Shown here: piece after piece, positions 33,092 through 41,598 of the stretch
Layout: each line of letters opens with the position of its first letter
Position numbering within the stretch: the stretch's first letter is position 1
Assembly: GCF_010681825.2 (NCBI RefSeq)
Contig: NZ_CP066776.1
Location: 1,674,001 to 1,738,000, forward strand
Origin: Sulfuriroseicoccus oceanibius
Lineage (GTDB): Bacteria; Verrucomicrobiota; Verrucomicrobiia; Verrucomicrobiales; SLCJ01
Direction: 5' to 3'
Length of the DNA: 64,000 nt
Made by a program: the position numbers and the translations under genes
The notes under the pieces: generated by a model
Databases searched by the model: none
What the model was told of the DNA's origin: nothing
What the model saw: only the letters and a program-made list of their open reading frames with translations

Positions 33092-34678
33092 ATGGCAGAG
33101 CGTACCAACACCGACCCCGAACGCATGGAGAAAATTGTCAGCCTGTGCAAGCGCCGTGGGTTCATTTTCCAGTCGGCCGAGATCTACGGCGGACTGAACG
33201 GATGCTGGGACTACGGTCCGCTCGGGGCTGAGTTGAAGAAGAACCTGAAGGACTACTGGTGGCGCCGCACCGTGCGCGAGCGCGACGATATCGAAGGTCT
33301 CGATGGATCAATCCTGACCCACCGTGAGGTGCTGACCGCTTCTGGTCACGTCGGCGGGTTCTCCGACCCAATGTGCGACGACCTCCTGACCAAGGAGCGA
33401 TTGCGCGCCGACCAGATCGAGCCGCAGACTGGTGTGGCCTATCATTACACCGGTGCATCGTACCCGGACACCGACTGGTCGGTGGAGCGTCCTTACTCCG
33501 TGTTGATCTACCCGGATCAAAACCAGGACGAGAACAAGGCACGCAAGATTGCAAAGCAGTACTACTCGCAGTTCCTCAAGGACCAGCAGTTGTCGCCGAA
33601 GAAGATTCAGCTCGCAGGTGAGACCTCCGAGCCGGTGGAGAACACGACCCGCTACAACCCGGCCACAGGATCGTTGGTGACCGAGCCACGTGAGTTCAAC
33701 CTCATGTTCAAGACCCAGATGGGCGCGTCGTCGTCGGAAGACGATCCGAACGCAGTGGCCTACCTTCGTCCGGAGACCGCGCAGACCATTTTCGTGAACT
33801 TCAAGAACGTGCTCGAGACCACGCGTCAGAAGCTGCCATTTGGTATTGCCCAGATCGGTAAGGCGTTCCGCAACGAGATCAACCCACGTAACTTCACCTT
33901 CCGCTCACGTGAGTTCGAGCAGATGGAGATCGAGTTCTTCTGCCATCCGGACGACGGCTTGCGTCTCACCGACGAGTGGCTGGAAGAGCGCATCAAGTTC
34001 TATGGCGAGATCGGGATCCCTCGTGAAAAACTTCACATCCTCGATGTGCCGGACGGTGAGCGCGCTCACTACTCGAAGAAGACCTACGACATCGAATACG
34101 AATTCCCATTTGGTATTCAGGAGCTCGAAGGGGTGGCTTATCGCACCGACTACGATCTTGGAAAACACCAGGATCACGCGGGCAAGACCATGGAGTACTT
34201 CGACGAGCAGACGAAGGAGAAGTTCATCCCACACGTGGTCGAGCCATCCGCCGGATGCGACCGCACCGTGCTCGCCATGATCTGTGAAGCCTATGACGAA
34301 GAGACGCTGACCAACGAGAAGGGCAAAGAAGAGAAGCGCACCGTGATGCACTTCGAACCACGCATCGCTCCGATCAAGGCGGCGATTTTCCCATTGCTCA
34401 AGAAGAGCGAGGAGCAAGTGCGCATCGCCCGCGAGATCGAGGCCACGCTTTCGCCGCTGATGAATGTGTTCTACGACGAAAGCGGAGCCGTGGGGCGTCG
34501 TTACCGTCGTCAGGACGAGGTCGGTACGCCATTCTGCATTACCGTCGACTTCGAGACTCTCGGTGACGAAGGTGAAGAGCTGAAGGATACCGTGACCATC
34601 CGCCACCGCGACAGCATGGAGCAGGAGCGCGTCGCCATCAGCGAGCTTCCTGTTTGGCTGATCAAGCGCACCCGATAA
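33092..34678 (+). CDS. glyQS: Glycyl-tRNA synthetase, alpha2 type
   Basis: 528 residues. Charges tRNA-Gly. Class II motifs are clear: motif 2 'IAQIGKAFRNEINPRNFTFR' and 'REFEQMEIEFF', motif 3 in 'VVEPSAGCDRTVLAMICEAY'. The start 'VSLCKRRGFIFQSAEIYGGL' and 'GCWDYGPLGAELKKNLKDYW' identify the eukaryote/archaea/Gram-positive-like homodimer rather than the GlyQ+GlyS tetramer. The anticodon-binding domain ends the protein ('HFEPRIAPIKAAIFPL', 'CITVDFET'). Codon bias suggests high expression, yet no Shine-Dalgarno is seen before the ATG. Confidence 0.97.
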   Translation: MAERTNTDPERMEKIVSLCKRRGFIFQSAEIYGGLNGCWDYGPLGAELKKNLKDYWWRRTVRERDDIEGLDGSILTHREVLTASGHVGGFSDPMCDDLLTKERLRADQIEPQTGVAYHYTGASYPDTDWSVERPYSVLIYPDQNQDENKARKIAKQYYSQFLKDQQLSPKKIQLAGETSEPVENTTRYNPATGSLVTEPREFNLMFKTQMGASSSEDDPNAVAYLRPETAQTIFVNFKNVLETTRQKLPFGIAQIGKAFRNEINPRNFTFRSREFEQMEIEFFCHPDDGLRLTDEWLEERIKFYGEIGIPREKLHILDVPDGERAHYSKKTYDIEYEFPFGIQELEGVAYRTDYDLGKHQDHAGKTMEYFDEQTKEKFIPHVVEPSAGCDRTVLAMICEAYDEETLTNEKGKEEKRTVMHFEPRIAPIKAAIFPLLKKSEEQVRIAREIEATLSPLMNVFYDESGAVGRRYRRQDEVGTPFCITVDFETLGDEGEELKDTVTIRHRDSMEQERVAISELPVWLIKRTR

Positions 34679-34753
34679 TCGGGCGCGTAGGGCTTGATCC
34701 TTTGTCCTCGTATCTGTGGGGGCGGGGATACCACAAAAAGCACGAAAACTTTA

Positions 34754-34779
34754 TGGGAGCTGGCGGATGTCAGCTCCCA
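34754..34779 (+). terminator. Hairpin between glyQS and rlmH
   Basis: A perfect 9-bp stem TGGGAGCTG (34754-34762) / CAGCTCCCA (34771-34779) is followed by TTCCTTTTG. It is flanked by imperfect inverted CCACAAAAAGCAC-like sequence (34732 and 34788 onward), a pattern also seen in dispersed intergenic repeats of this phylum. It may act as the glyQS terminator. Confidence 0.5.
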
Positions 34780-34840
34780 TTCCTTTTGTGGCTTTTTGTG
34801 TTTTTCGTTGCTATAAAAACCGAGCGTTTCGCATCATCCC

Positions 34841-35281
34841 ATGAACTGGAAAGTCATCATCGCGGGGAAACCTGCACTTAAGTTTGCCAAAGACGGTGTT
34901 GCTGATTACGAGAAGCGGCTGCGTCGGTTTGCGAAGCTGGAAATCGTGACGGTCCGCGATGGCAGCCGTGAGGATGTGTCCGAGCGTTTGTTGAAGGCGA
35001 GTGAGGGATGTTTTCGTATTGCGCTGGACGAGCGGGGGGCGTCGTGGACGACGATGGACTTTGTGGAAAAGGTGAATGCCTGGGAAATGCGCGGCGTGAA
35101 GACGGTGGCGTTGTTGATCGGGGCGTCCGATGGGCACACCGAAGAGTTACGCAAATCTTGTGACCTGACCTTGTGTCTGGGAACGATGACCCTCCAGCAC
35201 GAGATGGCGCTTCTGATCCTGATGGAGCAGATCTATCGGGTTTATAACATCAAAGCCGGAACGCCGTATCATAGGGTTTAA
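34841..35281 (+). CDS. rlmH: 23S rRNA pseudouridine-1915 N3-methyltransferase
   Basis: 146 residues. A SPOUT methyltransferase acting on assembled 70S ribosomes. The knot region shows 'VALLIGASDGHTEELRK', 'LCLGTMTLQHEMALLILMEQ' and the C-terminal 'AGTPYHRV', whose Tyr-His-Arg is required for catalysis. Length is close to the usual 155. It is a single gene downstream of glyQS, followed by a repeat-rich gap. Confidence 0.93.
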   Translation: MNWKVIIAGKPALKFAKDGVADYEKRLRRFAKLEIVTVRDGSREDVSERLLKASEGCFRIALDERGASWTTMDFVEKVNAWEMRGVKTVALLIGASDGHTEELRKSCDLTLCLGTMTLQHEMALLILMEQIYRVYNIKAGTPYHRV

Positions 35282-35360
35282 GTTTGCTAGTTTTCAGCGT
35301 TTAGTTGGCAGTTGTCGTGGTTTGGGCGTTGGAAGGAGTGGGCGGAGAAGTTTTAGGTGG

Positions 35361-35623
35361 TTAGGTTTTATGTTTTAGGTAGTGATCGGAGCGCCGGTCT
35401 CCAGTCCGGCCGTCAACCCCTTCCGGCGTAGCCGCATGATCCCTATGGGAGTGCAGCGAGAATCGCTGCTTTGTATCCACGGTTGGCGTTGCTGTTGTGG
35501 GGCGTGGGTACACGTTGCCAGCACCCTGTCAGGGTGCGGTATTGTCGTATTGGCGGGATCCCAGGGTGAAGTCGCCTGAGGCTCCTCTCACCCTGGGCTG
35601 GTTTGCGGCTCGCTTTCAGCGAG
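35361..35623. repeat. Mosaic of dispersed hairpin repeats
   Basis: The 452-base gap 35282-35734 holds no gene. Recognisable modules are: TTAGGTTTTATGTTTTAGGT (35361-35380), identical at 51758-51777; a GCCGG...CCGGC hairpin module (35388-35410), inverted copy at 61778-61800; the 30-bp hairpin repeat copy 3 (35447-35476); GCACCCT-GTC-AGGGTGC (35521-35537); and a 64-bp element (35560-35623) shared with 52000-52063, with a 10-bp stem CCCAGGGTGA/TCACCCTGGG and a terminal hairpin CTCGCT-TTC-AGCGAG. Confidence 0.85.
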
Positions 35624-35734
35624 GAGATTGGTCGCTAGGTCGCTGCGCTCCGTTGGATTTTCAGATGTCGACAGGAATGTCGACCCTCCAGCGACGCCCG
35701 GGGCGCGGAGCCTAAATCAAAAAACCTAACTCAC

Positions 35735-36568
35735 CTAAAACGTGCTCGGAAACCTGAAGAACCCATCCGCTACCAGATTCGTCGCGGTGGCGATTTCATC
35801 TGTCGTCAGCCCGCGCAGGTGGGCGATGGCGTCGGCGGTGTGGCGGACGAAGGCGGGTTCGTTGCGTTTGCCGCGGTGGGGTTCGGGGGCGAGGTAGGGG
35901 GCGTCGGTTTCGACCATGATGCGGTCGAGGGGGACGTGGGTGGCGGCTTGGCGCGTGTCGTGGGCGTTCTTGCCTTTGAACGACGCAATGCCGGTGAACG
36001 AGACGATGCCGTCGATCTCGAAAATTGGATCCGCGTTCTCGGTGGGCCCCAGAAAGCAGTGGAAAAGCGGACGTACTTTGCCGGCAAAGTCGCGGGCGAT
36101 CTCCAATGCATCGTCGAGCGATTGTTTGCCGCTGCGGTCGCGGGTGTGGATCACGATGTTGCGGCCGGTTTGCTCGGCGATCTCAAAGTGACGGCGCAGC
36201 AGGTCGCGCTGGCGTTGGTGATAGGCTTCGTCCGTCCAGCCCTCGGGAGCGGGGTGGAAGTAGTCGAGCCCCGTCTCGCCGATGGCGACGACTTGATCCG
36301 GGTTCTGCTCGATGAGGCAGAGCAGATGCTCGTCCCAGCCGTCGGTGGTTTCGGTGACGTCGCATGGGTGGATGCCGATGCAGGCGAAAACCGTGCCGGG
36401 AAACTGCTTGGCGATCTCGATCTGGCGCGGGCAGTCGTCGGTGCTAGTGCCCAATGTCACCAATCGCGTGACTCCGGCCTCGCGAGCGTTGGCGACGAGT
36501 GATTCGAGTTCCTCTGCCGGGAACTTATGCGAGGCGAGGTGGCAGTGTGTGTCGGTGAGTGGGATCAT
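35735..36568 (-). CDS. tatD: TatD-family deoxyribonuclease
   Basis: 277 residues. Metal-dependent TIM-barrel hydrolase that degrades DNA 3' ends; family members act in repair and DNA turnover. Ligands: 'LTDTHCHLASHKF' (HxH), 'VAIGETGLDYFHP' (Glu), 'NIVIHTRDRSG' (His), 'LFHCFLGPTE' (His) and 'IMVETDAPYLAPEPHRG' (Asp). Standard length. The C-terminal end 'ATNLVADGFFRF' matches the usual TNxxxlF block. Confidence 0.94.
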   Translation of the reverse strand: MIPLTDTHCHLASHKFPAEELESLVANAREAGVTRLVTLGTSTDDCPRQIEIAKQFPGTVFACIGIHPCDVTETTDGWDEHLLCLIEQNPDQVVAIGETGLDYFHPAPEGWTDEAYHQRQRDLLRRHFEIAEQTGRNIVIHTRDRSGKQSLDDALEIARDFAGKVRPLFHCFLGPTENADPIFEIDGIVSFTGIASFKGKNAHDTRQAATHVPLDRIMVETDAPYLAPEPHRGKRNEPAFVRHTADAIAHLRGLTTDEIATATNLVADGFFRFPSTF

Positions 36569-36662
36569 GGAGCGGGCCTGAATATGGGAGATCGGGCCGG
36601 CACCGTAGCCTGCAGCAGGTGGGGTGGCAACAGACTACGGTTTGCTACGCGCGGCATCTGGA

Positions 36663-38414
36663 TTATGCCTCGGCGGACGGGTGGTCGCCGGCGGGATCCT
36701 GGAGGTAGGTCTTGGGCTTGTAGGCCATTGCGAATGGAATGAAGACAATGGCCGTGCCGAGCATCAGTTTGGTGAAGAACCAGAAATAGGCGGCACCTTC
36801 GAGACGAGGCTGGCCACCGGCGAACCAAGTGGTGGTCAACGACGAGGCTTCCTTGTCCACTGAGCGCTCCATTTGTTGTTTTTTGCGTTGTTCGTAGAGC
36901 CATGTGCCCTCGCCGTATTCGTCGGCTTTGTGGACTTCGAGTGTGACTCCGAGATCCCACTGGGTGGTGGGTTCTGCGTCAGGGCCCATCGACACGATAC
37001 GTGCTTGTTTGGTGTGGAGGCGCTGGTAGGTGAGTGGGTTGCCCCACGGGTCGAGTGGCAGGTTGTCGAGGGATTCCGGCAGTTCGCCCTGGGTGTCGAA
37101 ATGGGTGATCACGCGTTGGGCGGCGGCTTGGAGGTCGTCGGTCACGGCCGAGACGATGACGTTGTCCTGGCGTTGCAGGTCGTCGAGAGTGCCGGCTTGT
37201 TGGTCTAACCCGATATTGGTGCCCTGGGTGTCGAACTCCGGTGTTGGAGCGGGGATGTAGATGTTGACGATGCCGGTGATGAGGTTGCCGGCAAAGACGG
37301 AAAGCAGATAGAGCGACATCACGAACGATTTGATCTTCTTCGGCGACTGCGTGTAGGCGAACTCCAAACAAACGATGGAGACCATCACTTCACCGGCGGT
37401 GAGGATGACGTAGGCGAGAATCTGCCACCAGACGCTCGGTGTGTTGCCGGCGTCGATCGACTCCTGCGCCAAAGCGGTCACAGCGAACGCAACGGCCATC
37501 AGGAAAAGACCGGCACCAATTTTGCGCAGCGGGGTGAGTGGCACGATCTTTCCGACCAACGGGTACACGCCCCAGGTGAAGAGCGGGATCAGGACGAGGA
37601 TGAGGAACGGGTTGGCGGCCTGGATCTGCGATGGCAGGACGGTGATGCCGAACACATTGAGATCCATCTTCTCGGCCTGGAACACGAGGGTGCTCGCGGT
37701 TTGGTCGAACAAACACCAGAACACCGCCACGAAAAGGAACAGTGGGATCAGCTTGAACAAGGCGCTGCGACCATCGCGGCTGAAGAGCTCATCGAAGAAA
37801 TGCCGGCCGTGTGGCGGGACGTGGATGAATTTGTTGCGCCCCATCCAGAAGGCGACGGTGGCCAGAGCCATCAGCACGCCGGGGATGCCGAATGCCCAGT
37901 GCGGGCCGTGCCATTTGAGGATCAATGGGATGGCGAGGTTAGAGACGACGGCGCCAAAGTTGATCGAGAGGTAGAAGATGTTGAAGATCTTGGTCAGCAG
38001 GTGGGCGTTGCCGCGCCCGAACTGATCGCCGACGTGGGCGGAGACGCAGGATTTGATGCCGCCGGCTCCGAGTGCGATCAAGCCTAGCCCGCTGAGCAGC
38101 CAGAACTGCACGACTCCGCCGATGCCCATGAAGGCGAGCGCCAGGTGGCCGAGGCAGTAGACGATGGAGAGACTGATGATGGTCTTGTATTTGCCGAGGA
38201 AGACGTCCGAGAGAATGGCTCCGAGAATGGGGGTGAAATAGACCGCGGAGTTGAAGAACGAGACGTAGGAGGTGGCTTCGGTCTCGCTCATGGACGTGCC
38301 GCCCATGACTCCGAGGTAGTTGGCGAGGAAGATGGCAAGCGCCGCCTTCATGCCGTAGAACGAGAACCGCTCGGCGGCTTCATTCGAGATGATGTACGGG
38401 ATGCCGCCAGGCAT
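36663..38414 (-). CDS. POT-family peptide transporter with inserted pseudopilin-like segment
   Basis: 583 residues from ATG 38414 ('MPGGIPYIISNEAAERFSFY'); the frame extends to 38546 with poor sequence. Proton-coupled oligopeptide transporters import di- and tripeptides. Signature 'FYGMKAALAIFLANYLG', 'GAILSDVFLGKYKTIISLSI' and 'FSIN'-like 'NIFYLSINFGAVVSNLA' are present, with about 12 helices up to residue 387. Residues 388-541 form a large hydrophilic insert before the last helix. It contains 'PLDPWGNPLTYQRL' and 'ARIVSMGPDAEP', which resemble the C-terminal part of GspG-type pseudopilins. It lies downstream of tatD on the same strand. Confidence 0.85.
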   Translation of the reverse strand: MPGGIPYIISNEAAERFSFYGMKAALAIFLANYLGVMGGTSMSETEATSYVSFFNSAVYFTPILGAILSDVFLGKYKTIISLSIVYCLGHLALAFMGIGGVVQFWLLSGLGLIALGAGGIKSCVSAHVGDQFGRGNAHLLTKIFNIFYLSINFGAVVSNLAIPLILKWHGPHWAFGIPGVLMALATVAFWMGRNKFIHVPPHGRHFFDELFSRDGRSALFKLIPLFLFVAVFWCLFDQTASTLVFQAEKMDLNVFGITVLPSQIQAANPFLILVLIPLFTWGVYPLVGKIVPLTPLRKIGAGLFLMAVAFAVTALAQESIDAGNTPSVWWQILAYVILTAGEVMVSIVCLEFAYTQSPKKIKSFVMSLYLLSVFAGNLITGIVNIYIPAPTPEFDTQGTNIGLDQQAGTLDDLQRQDNVIVSAVTDDLQAAAQRVITHFDTQGELPESLDNLPLDPWGNPLTYQRLHTKQARIVSMGPDAEPTTQWDLGVTLEVHKADEYGEGTWLYEQRKKQQMERSVDKEASSLTTTWFAGGQPRLEGAAYFWFFTKLMLGTAIVFIPFAMAYKPKTYLQDPAGDHPSAEA

Positions 38415-38526
38415 CTTGGTGGTGTCGGTGGGAGTGCTGCGATAGGACACGTCTGGGAAAATGGTAAAGTTGGATCGGGCGGTGGTGCCGGCGATGGTAG
38501 GCGATGAGGGCGGGGCGATGGTAGGA

Positions 38527-38589
38527 AAATAAAAACGCCCGCGCAACGCGTCCCTGAAATGATTCGGGGGAGTGCGTTAACGCGGGCGT
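38527..38589 (-). terminator. Terminator of fabH
   Basis: On the minus strand the arms ACGCCCGCG (38581-38589 complement) and CGCGGGCGT (38535-38543 complement) form a 9-bp stem around a long loop, followed by a T-rich tract. It separates fabH from the POT transporter gene. Confidence 0.75.
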
Positions 38590-38614
38590 GAGAATCAAGC
38601 TCAGCGGATTGCTC

Positions 38615-39619
38615 TTACCACTCGATGGTAGCGGCGGCCCAGGTCAGGCCGGCGCCGAAGACGACGAGCACGATGTTGTCGCCGCGCTGGATGGCACCGG
38701 TTTTGTGGGCTTCGTCCAATGCGATGGCAACGGCGGCAGCCGATGTGTTGCCGTACTTCTGCAAGTTGACGAACATGCGCTCTTCCGGAAGGTCGAGGCG
38801 TTCGCGGATGGCTTCGATGATGCGCAGGTTGGCCTGGTGAGGGATGACCTTGGCGATGTCGCCAGGCTGGAGGCCGGCGTCGGCGATGACGTCGAGCGAG
38901 CCCTTCTTCATTGCGGTGACCGCGTGTTTGAAGACTTCACGGCCGGCCATGAAGATGGTGCCGTTTTCGGTTTCGCACGATGGATCGTCCGCGCCCGGAG
39001 CTGGTGCGGTACCTGAGCATGGCACTTTGAGGATACCTGTCTGGCGTCCGTCAGTGCCGATGCGGGTGGCGAGGATCTTGCCGGAGTCCTCGGTGCCGCG
39101 GGTGAGCACGGCAGCGCCCGCGCCGTCGCCGAAGAGCACGCAGGTGTTGCGGTCATTCCAGTTCACCAGTGACGAGAGTTTCTCCGCGCCGATGATGAGG
39201 GCGTTTTTGATCGCGCCGGCGCCGATTTGGGCGGCAGCGATGTTCATGGCGTAGAGGAATCCCGAGCAGGCTGCCGAGACGTCGTAAGCCACGGCCTTCT
39301 TCGCGCCGAGCTTCTGTTGGACGAAGCAGGCGGTGGCTGGAAATGCCATGTCTGGCGTGACGGTGCCGACGATGATCAAGTCGAGGTCGGCGGCGGTGAT
39401 GCCGGCGTCTTCAAGAGCTGCCTTGGCGGCTGCCGTGGCCAGGTCGCTGGTGGCTTGGTCATCGGCGGCGATGCGGCGTTCCTTGATGCCGGTGCGGGTG
39501 GTGATCCATTCGTCCGAGGTGTCGACGAGTTTCTCCAGGTCGGCGTTGGTCAGAACTTTTTCCGGAACGTAGGATCCGGTGCCGGCCACTTGAACCGGGT
39601 AGAGGGAAATTTCAGACAT
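38615..39619 (-). CDS. fabH: 3-oxoacyl-ACP synthase III
   Basis: 334 residues. Condenses acetyl-CoA with malonyl-ACP to start fatty-acid chains. Catalytic Cys in 'YDVSAACSGFLYAMNIA', His in 'VIPHQANLRIIEAI' and Asn in 'LQKYGNTSAAAVAIAL' are intact. The N-terminal 'GTGSYVPEKVLTNADLEKLV' and 'WITTRTGIKERR' are canonical. It follows plsX by 90 bases on the same strand, the common plsX-fabH order. rpmF and yceD, often joined to this operon, are 15 kb away. Confidence 0.96.
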   Translation of the reverse strand: MSEISLYPVQVAGTGSYVPEKVLTNADLEKLVDTSDEWITTRTGIKERRIAADDQATSDLATAAAKAALEDAGITAADLDLIIVGTVTPDMAFPATACFVQQKLGAKKAVAYDVSAACSGFLYAMNIAAAQIGAGAIKNALIIGAEKLSSLVNWNDRNTCVLFGDGAGAAVLTRGTEDSGKILATRIGTDGRQTGILKVPCSGTAPAPGADDPSCETENGTIFMAGREVFKHAVTAMKKGSLDVIADAGLQPGDIAKVIPHQANLRIIEAIRERLDLPEERMFVNLQKYGNTSAAAVAIALDEAHKTGAIQRGDNIVLVVFGAGLTWAAATIEW

Positions 39620-39709
39620 GGGATTCGCTAAGTGAAATTTTGGAAAATCAGTGGGCGGCGTGATCCTGGGGATGACCGCAAACGCGGCACATCCCTACGC
39701 CATGGATGG

Positions 39710-40711
39710 TCACTTGCCAAGCTTGGCGAGCTCTTCTTCGATGTGCGGGTTCACGCGGTGGCTGACACTTTCGCAGGCGACACGGATGCCGTTTTTCACC
39801 GCCAGAGCGGATGACGAGCCGTGACCGATGATGCAGATGCCATTGACTCCGAGCAGCGGGCTGCCGCCGTAGCTCTCGTAGCTGCCGCGTTCCTTGACTG
39901 ACTTGAAGGCGTTTTTGGCAATCAGCGCGCCAAGCATGCGCAGCGGGCTCGCTTTGATCTCCGACTTCAACCATTTGAACATGATCTTGGCCGTGCCTTC
40001 GCAGGTTTTGAGTACCACGTTGCCGGTGAATCCATCGCAGAGGATCACGTCGATGCCTTTATCAAAGATGTCGTTGCCTTCGATGTTGCCGACAAAGTTC
40101 ACCGGGGCGTCCTTGAGCAATCCGAAGACTTCGCGGGTGAAATCGGTGCCTTTGTGGTCCTCTTCGCCGACTGACATCAGGCCGATCTTTGGCGACTGTA
40201 CGCCGATGACGTGCTTGAGGTAGACCGAGCCCATCACCGCGTACTGAACGAGGTGCTGTGGTTTCGCGTCGACGTTGGCGCCGGCGTCGAGGATCAGTCC
40301 GAGTCCGTGTTCGGCAGGAACCGGCGAGGCGATACCCGGGCGGTCGACGCCTTTGAGCATGCGCCATTTCACCGACGTGGCGGCCACCGAGGCACCGGTG
40401 TGGCCGGCGGAGAAGACCGCTTCGGCTTCGCCCTTTTTGACCAGGTCGGCGGCGACGGTGATCGACGAATCTTTCTTCTGACGCAGCGGGGCGGTGGCGG
40501 GATCGTGCATGTCCACCACTTGGCTGGCGTGGACGATTTCAATGCGGCGGTCGCTGAGACCTGCGGCCTGCATCGCGTTCTTGAGAGTCTGTTCGTCTCC
40601 GGTGAGGAGGAGTTTGGTGATGTCCTTGCGCTCGGCAAGGGCGAGCTTTACGCCCTCAATGACATTCTTCGGGGCGAAATCTCCGCCCATTCCGTCGACA
40701 ACAATATTCAT
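39710..40711 (-). CDS. plsX: Phosphate acyltransferase PlsX
   Basis: 333 residues from ATG 40711 ('MNIVVDGMGGDFAP'), the conserved family start; upstream frame to 40930 is spurious. Converts acyl-ACP to acyl-phosphate for PlsY in phospholipid synthesis, at the inner face of the membrane. 'AVFSAGHTGASVAATS', 'ILDAGANVDAKPQHL' and 'VILCDGFTGNVVLKTCEG' are the active-site blocks, and 'YGGSPLLGVNGICIIGHGSS' the C-terminal one. Upstream of fabH, likely in one operon. Confidence 0.96.
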   Translation of the reverse strand: MNIVVDGMGGDFAPKNVIEGVKLALAERKDITKLLLTGDEQTLKNAMQAAGLSDRRIEIVHASQVVDMHDPATAPLRQKKDSSITVAADLVKKGEAEAVFSAGHTGASVAATSVKWRMLKGVDRPGIASPVPAEHGLGLILDAGANVDAKPQHLVQYAVMGSVYLKHVIGVQSPKIGLMSVGEEDHKGTDFTREVFGLLKDAPVNFVGNIEGNDIFDKGIDVILCDGFTGNVVLKTCEGTAKIMFKWLKSEIKASPLRMLGALIAKNAFKSVKERGSYESYGGSPLLGVNGICIIGHGSSSALAVKNGIRVACESVSHRVNPHIEEELAKLGK

Positions 40712-40916
40712 AGCTAGAAAGGCTCCGTGAATGGTGGGGCAATGCGTCCGCGCCCCACGAGTTGGTAGAGTGTGCTGCAGGTTCCGCGGTGGCGCAAGTC
40801 CCTGAAATGACCGATACCCGCTCGTGGCGGTGGCACGAGTGGCTGCGCGTTGCCCTGCATTTGGCGTGATGGATGAGCCTCTTGCAGTGCTGGCTGTGTG
40901 GTGCCATGGTTCCGCC

Positions 40917-41453
40917 GTGAGCCCAATCAACCGCCATCCTGAAGAGGACGAGTTCGGACGTGGATCCGGAGCGCCCGAAAATAACCAACCGCGTCAGTCG
41001 TCAGGCAAGGTGCTGGCATTTTTCGCGGTGGTCATGATGGTGGTGGCCGGATTGCGCTTGGCTGATTCGATGCATCGCACCGAGGTGGAGGAATTTGTGT
41101 CGACCACCGGAGTGGGGGACTTGGAATTGTTTTCCCAGGGGGACAAAGAAGCCAACCTTGATGATCTGTGGCGCGAGGTGTGCCGCTTTGATGGCGAGCC
41201 ACTCTTCCGCCGCGCTCGCAAGCCAAAGCGCTTCAACGATCTCGACATGCTGCGCGTTGGGCGTACCGACGACGGGAAGTACTGGCTCTACCAACCGGTG
41301 AGCGACAAGGAAGGGGACAAGTACAACCCGGTGCCGGATCCCGCCGAGGAAGATGGCGCGCCGACCTATTACCTGCGCACCGGCGACCAGTCGATCGACG
41401 GAAAAGGTCGCTACCTCCAGGTGGGCATGCAAAAATATCGTGCGCCAGAGTAG
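40917..41453 (+). CDS. Uncharacterised single-pass membrane protein
   Basis: 178 residues from GTG 40917; other in-frame starts lie at 40824 and 40869. A hydrophilic N-terminus is followed by a helix at about 33-50 ('VLAFFAVVMMVVAGLRL') and a charged outer domain ('EEFVSTTGVGDLELFSQGDK', 'LYQPVSDKEGDKYNP', 'YYLRTGDQSIDGKGRYLQVG'). No family recognised. It is divergent from plsX and about 145 bases upstream of purH. Confidence 0.55.
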   Translation: MSPINRHPEEDEFGRGSGAPENNQPRQSSGKVLAFFAVVMMVVAGLRLADSMHRTEVEEFVSTTGVGDLELFSQGDKEANLDDLWREVCRFDGEPLFRRARKPKRFNDLDMLRVGRTDDGKYWLYQPVSDKEGDKYNPVPDPAEEDGAPTYYLRTGDQSIDGKGRYLQVGMQKYRAPE

Positions 41454-41598
41454 CCATGATCCCCATGCGCTCGGGGATCGGTGGATGATGGCGCGCGCCT
41501 CGGCAGGATTTCCTCTTGCCTCGATTGGCGGCGAGTTGCAAGTTGCGAAACCGCGGTGGTTTCGGCCGTCCCGTCGGGCTATTCCAGATATCGAGTTT

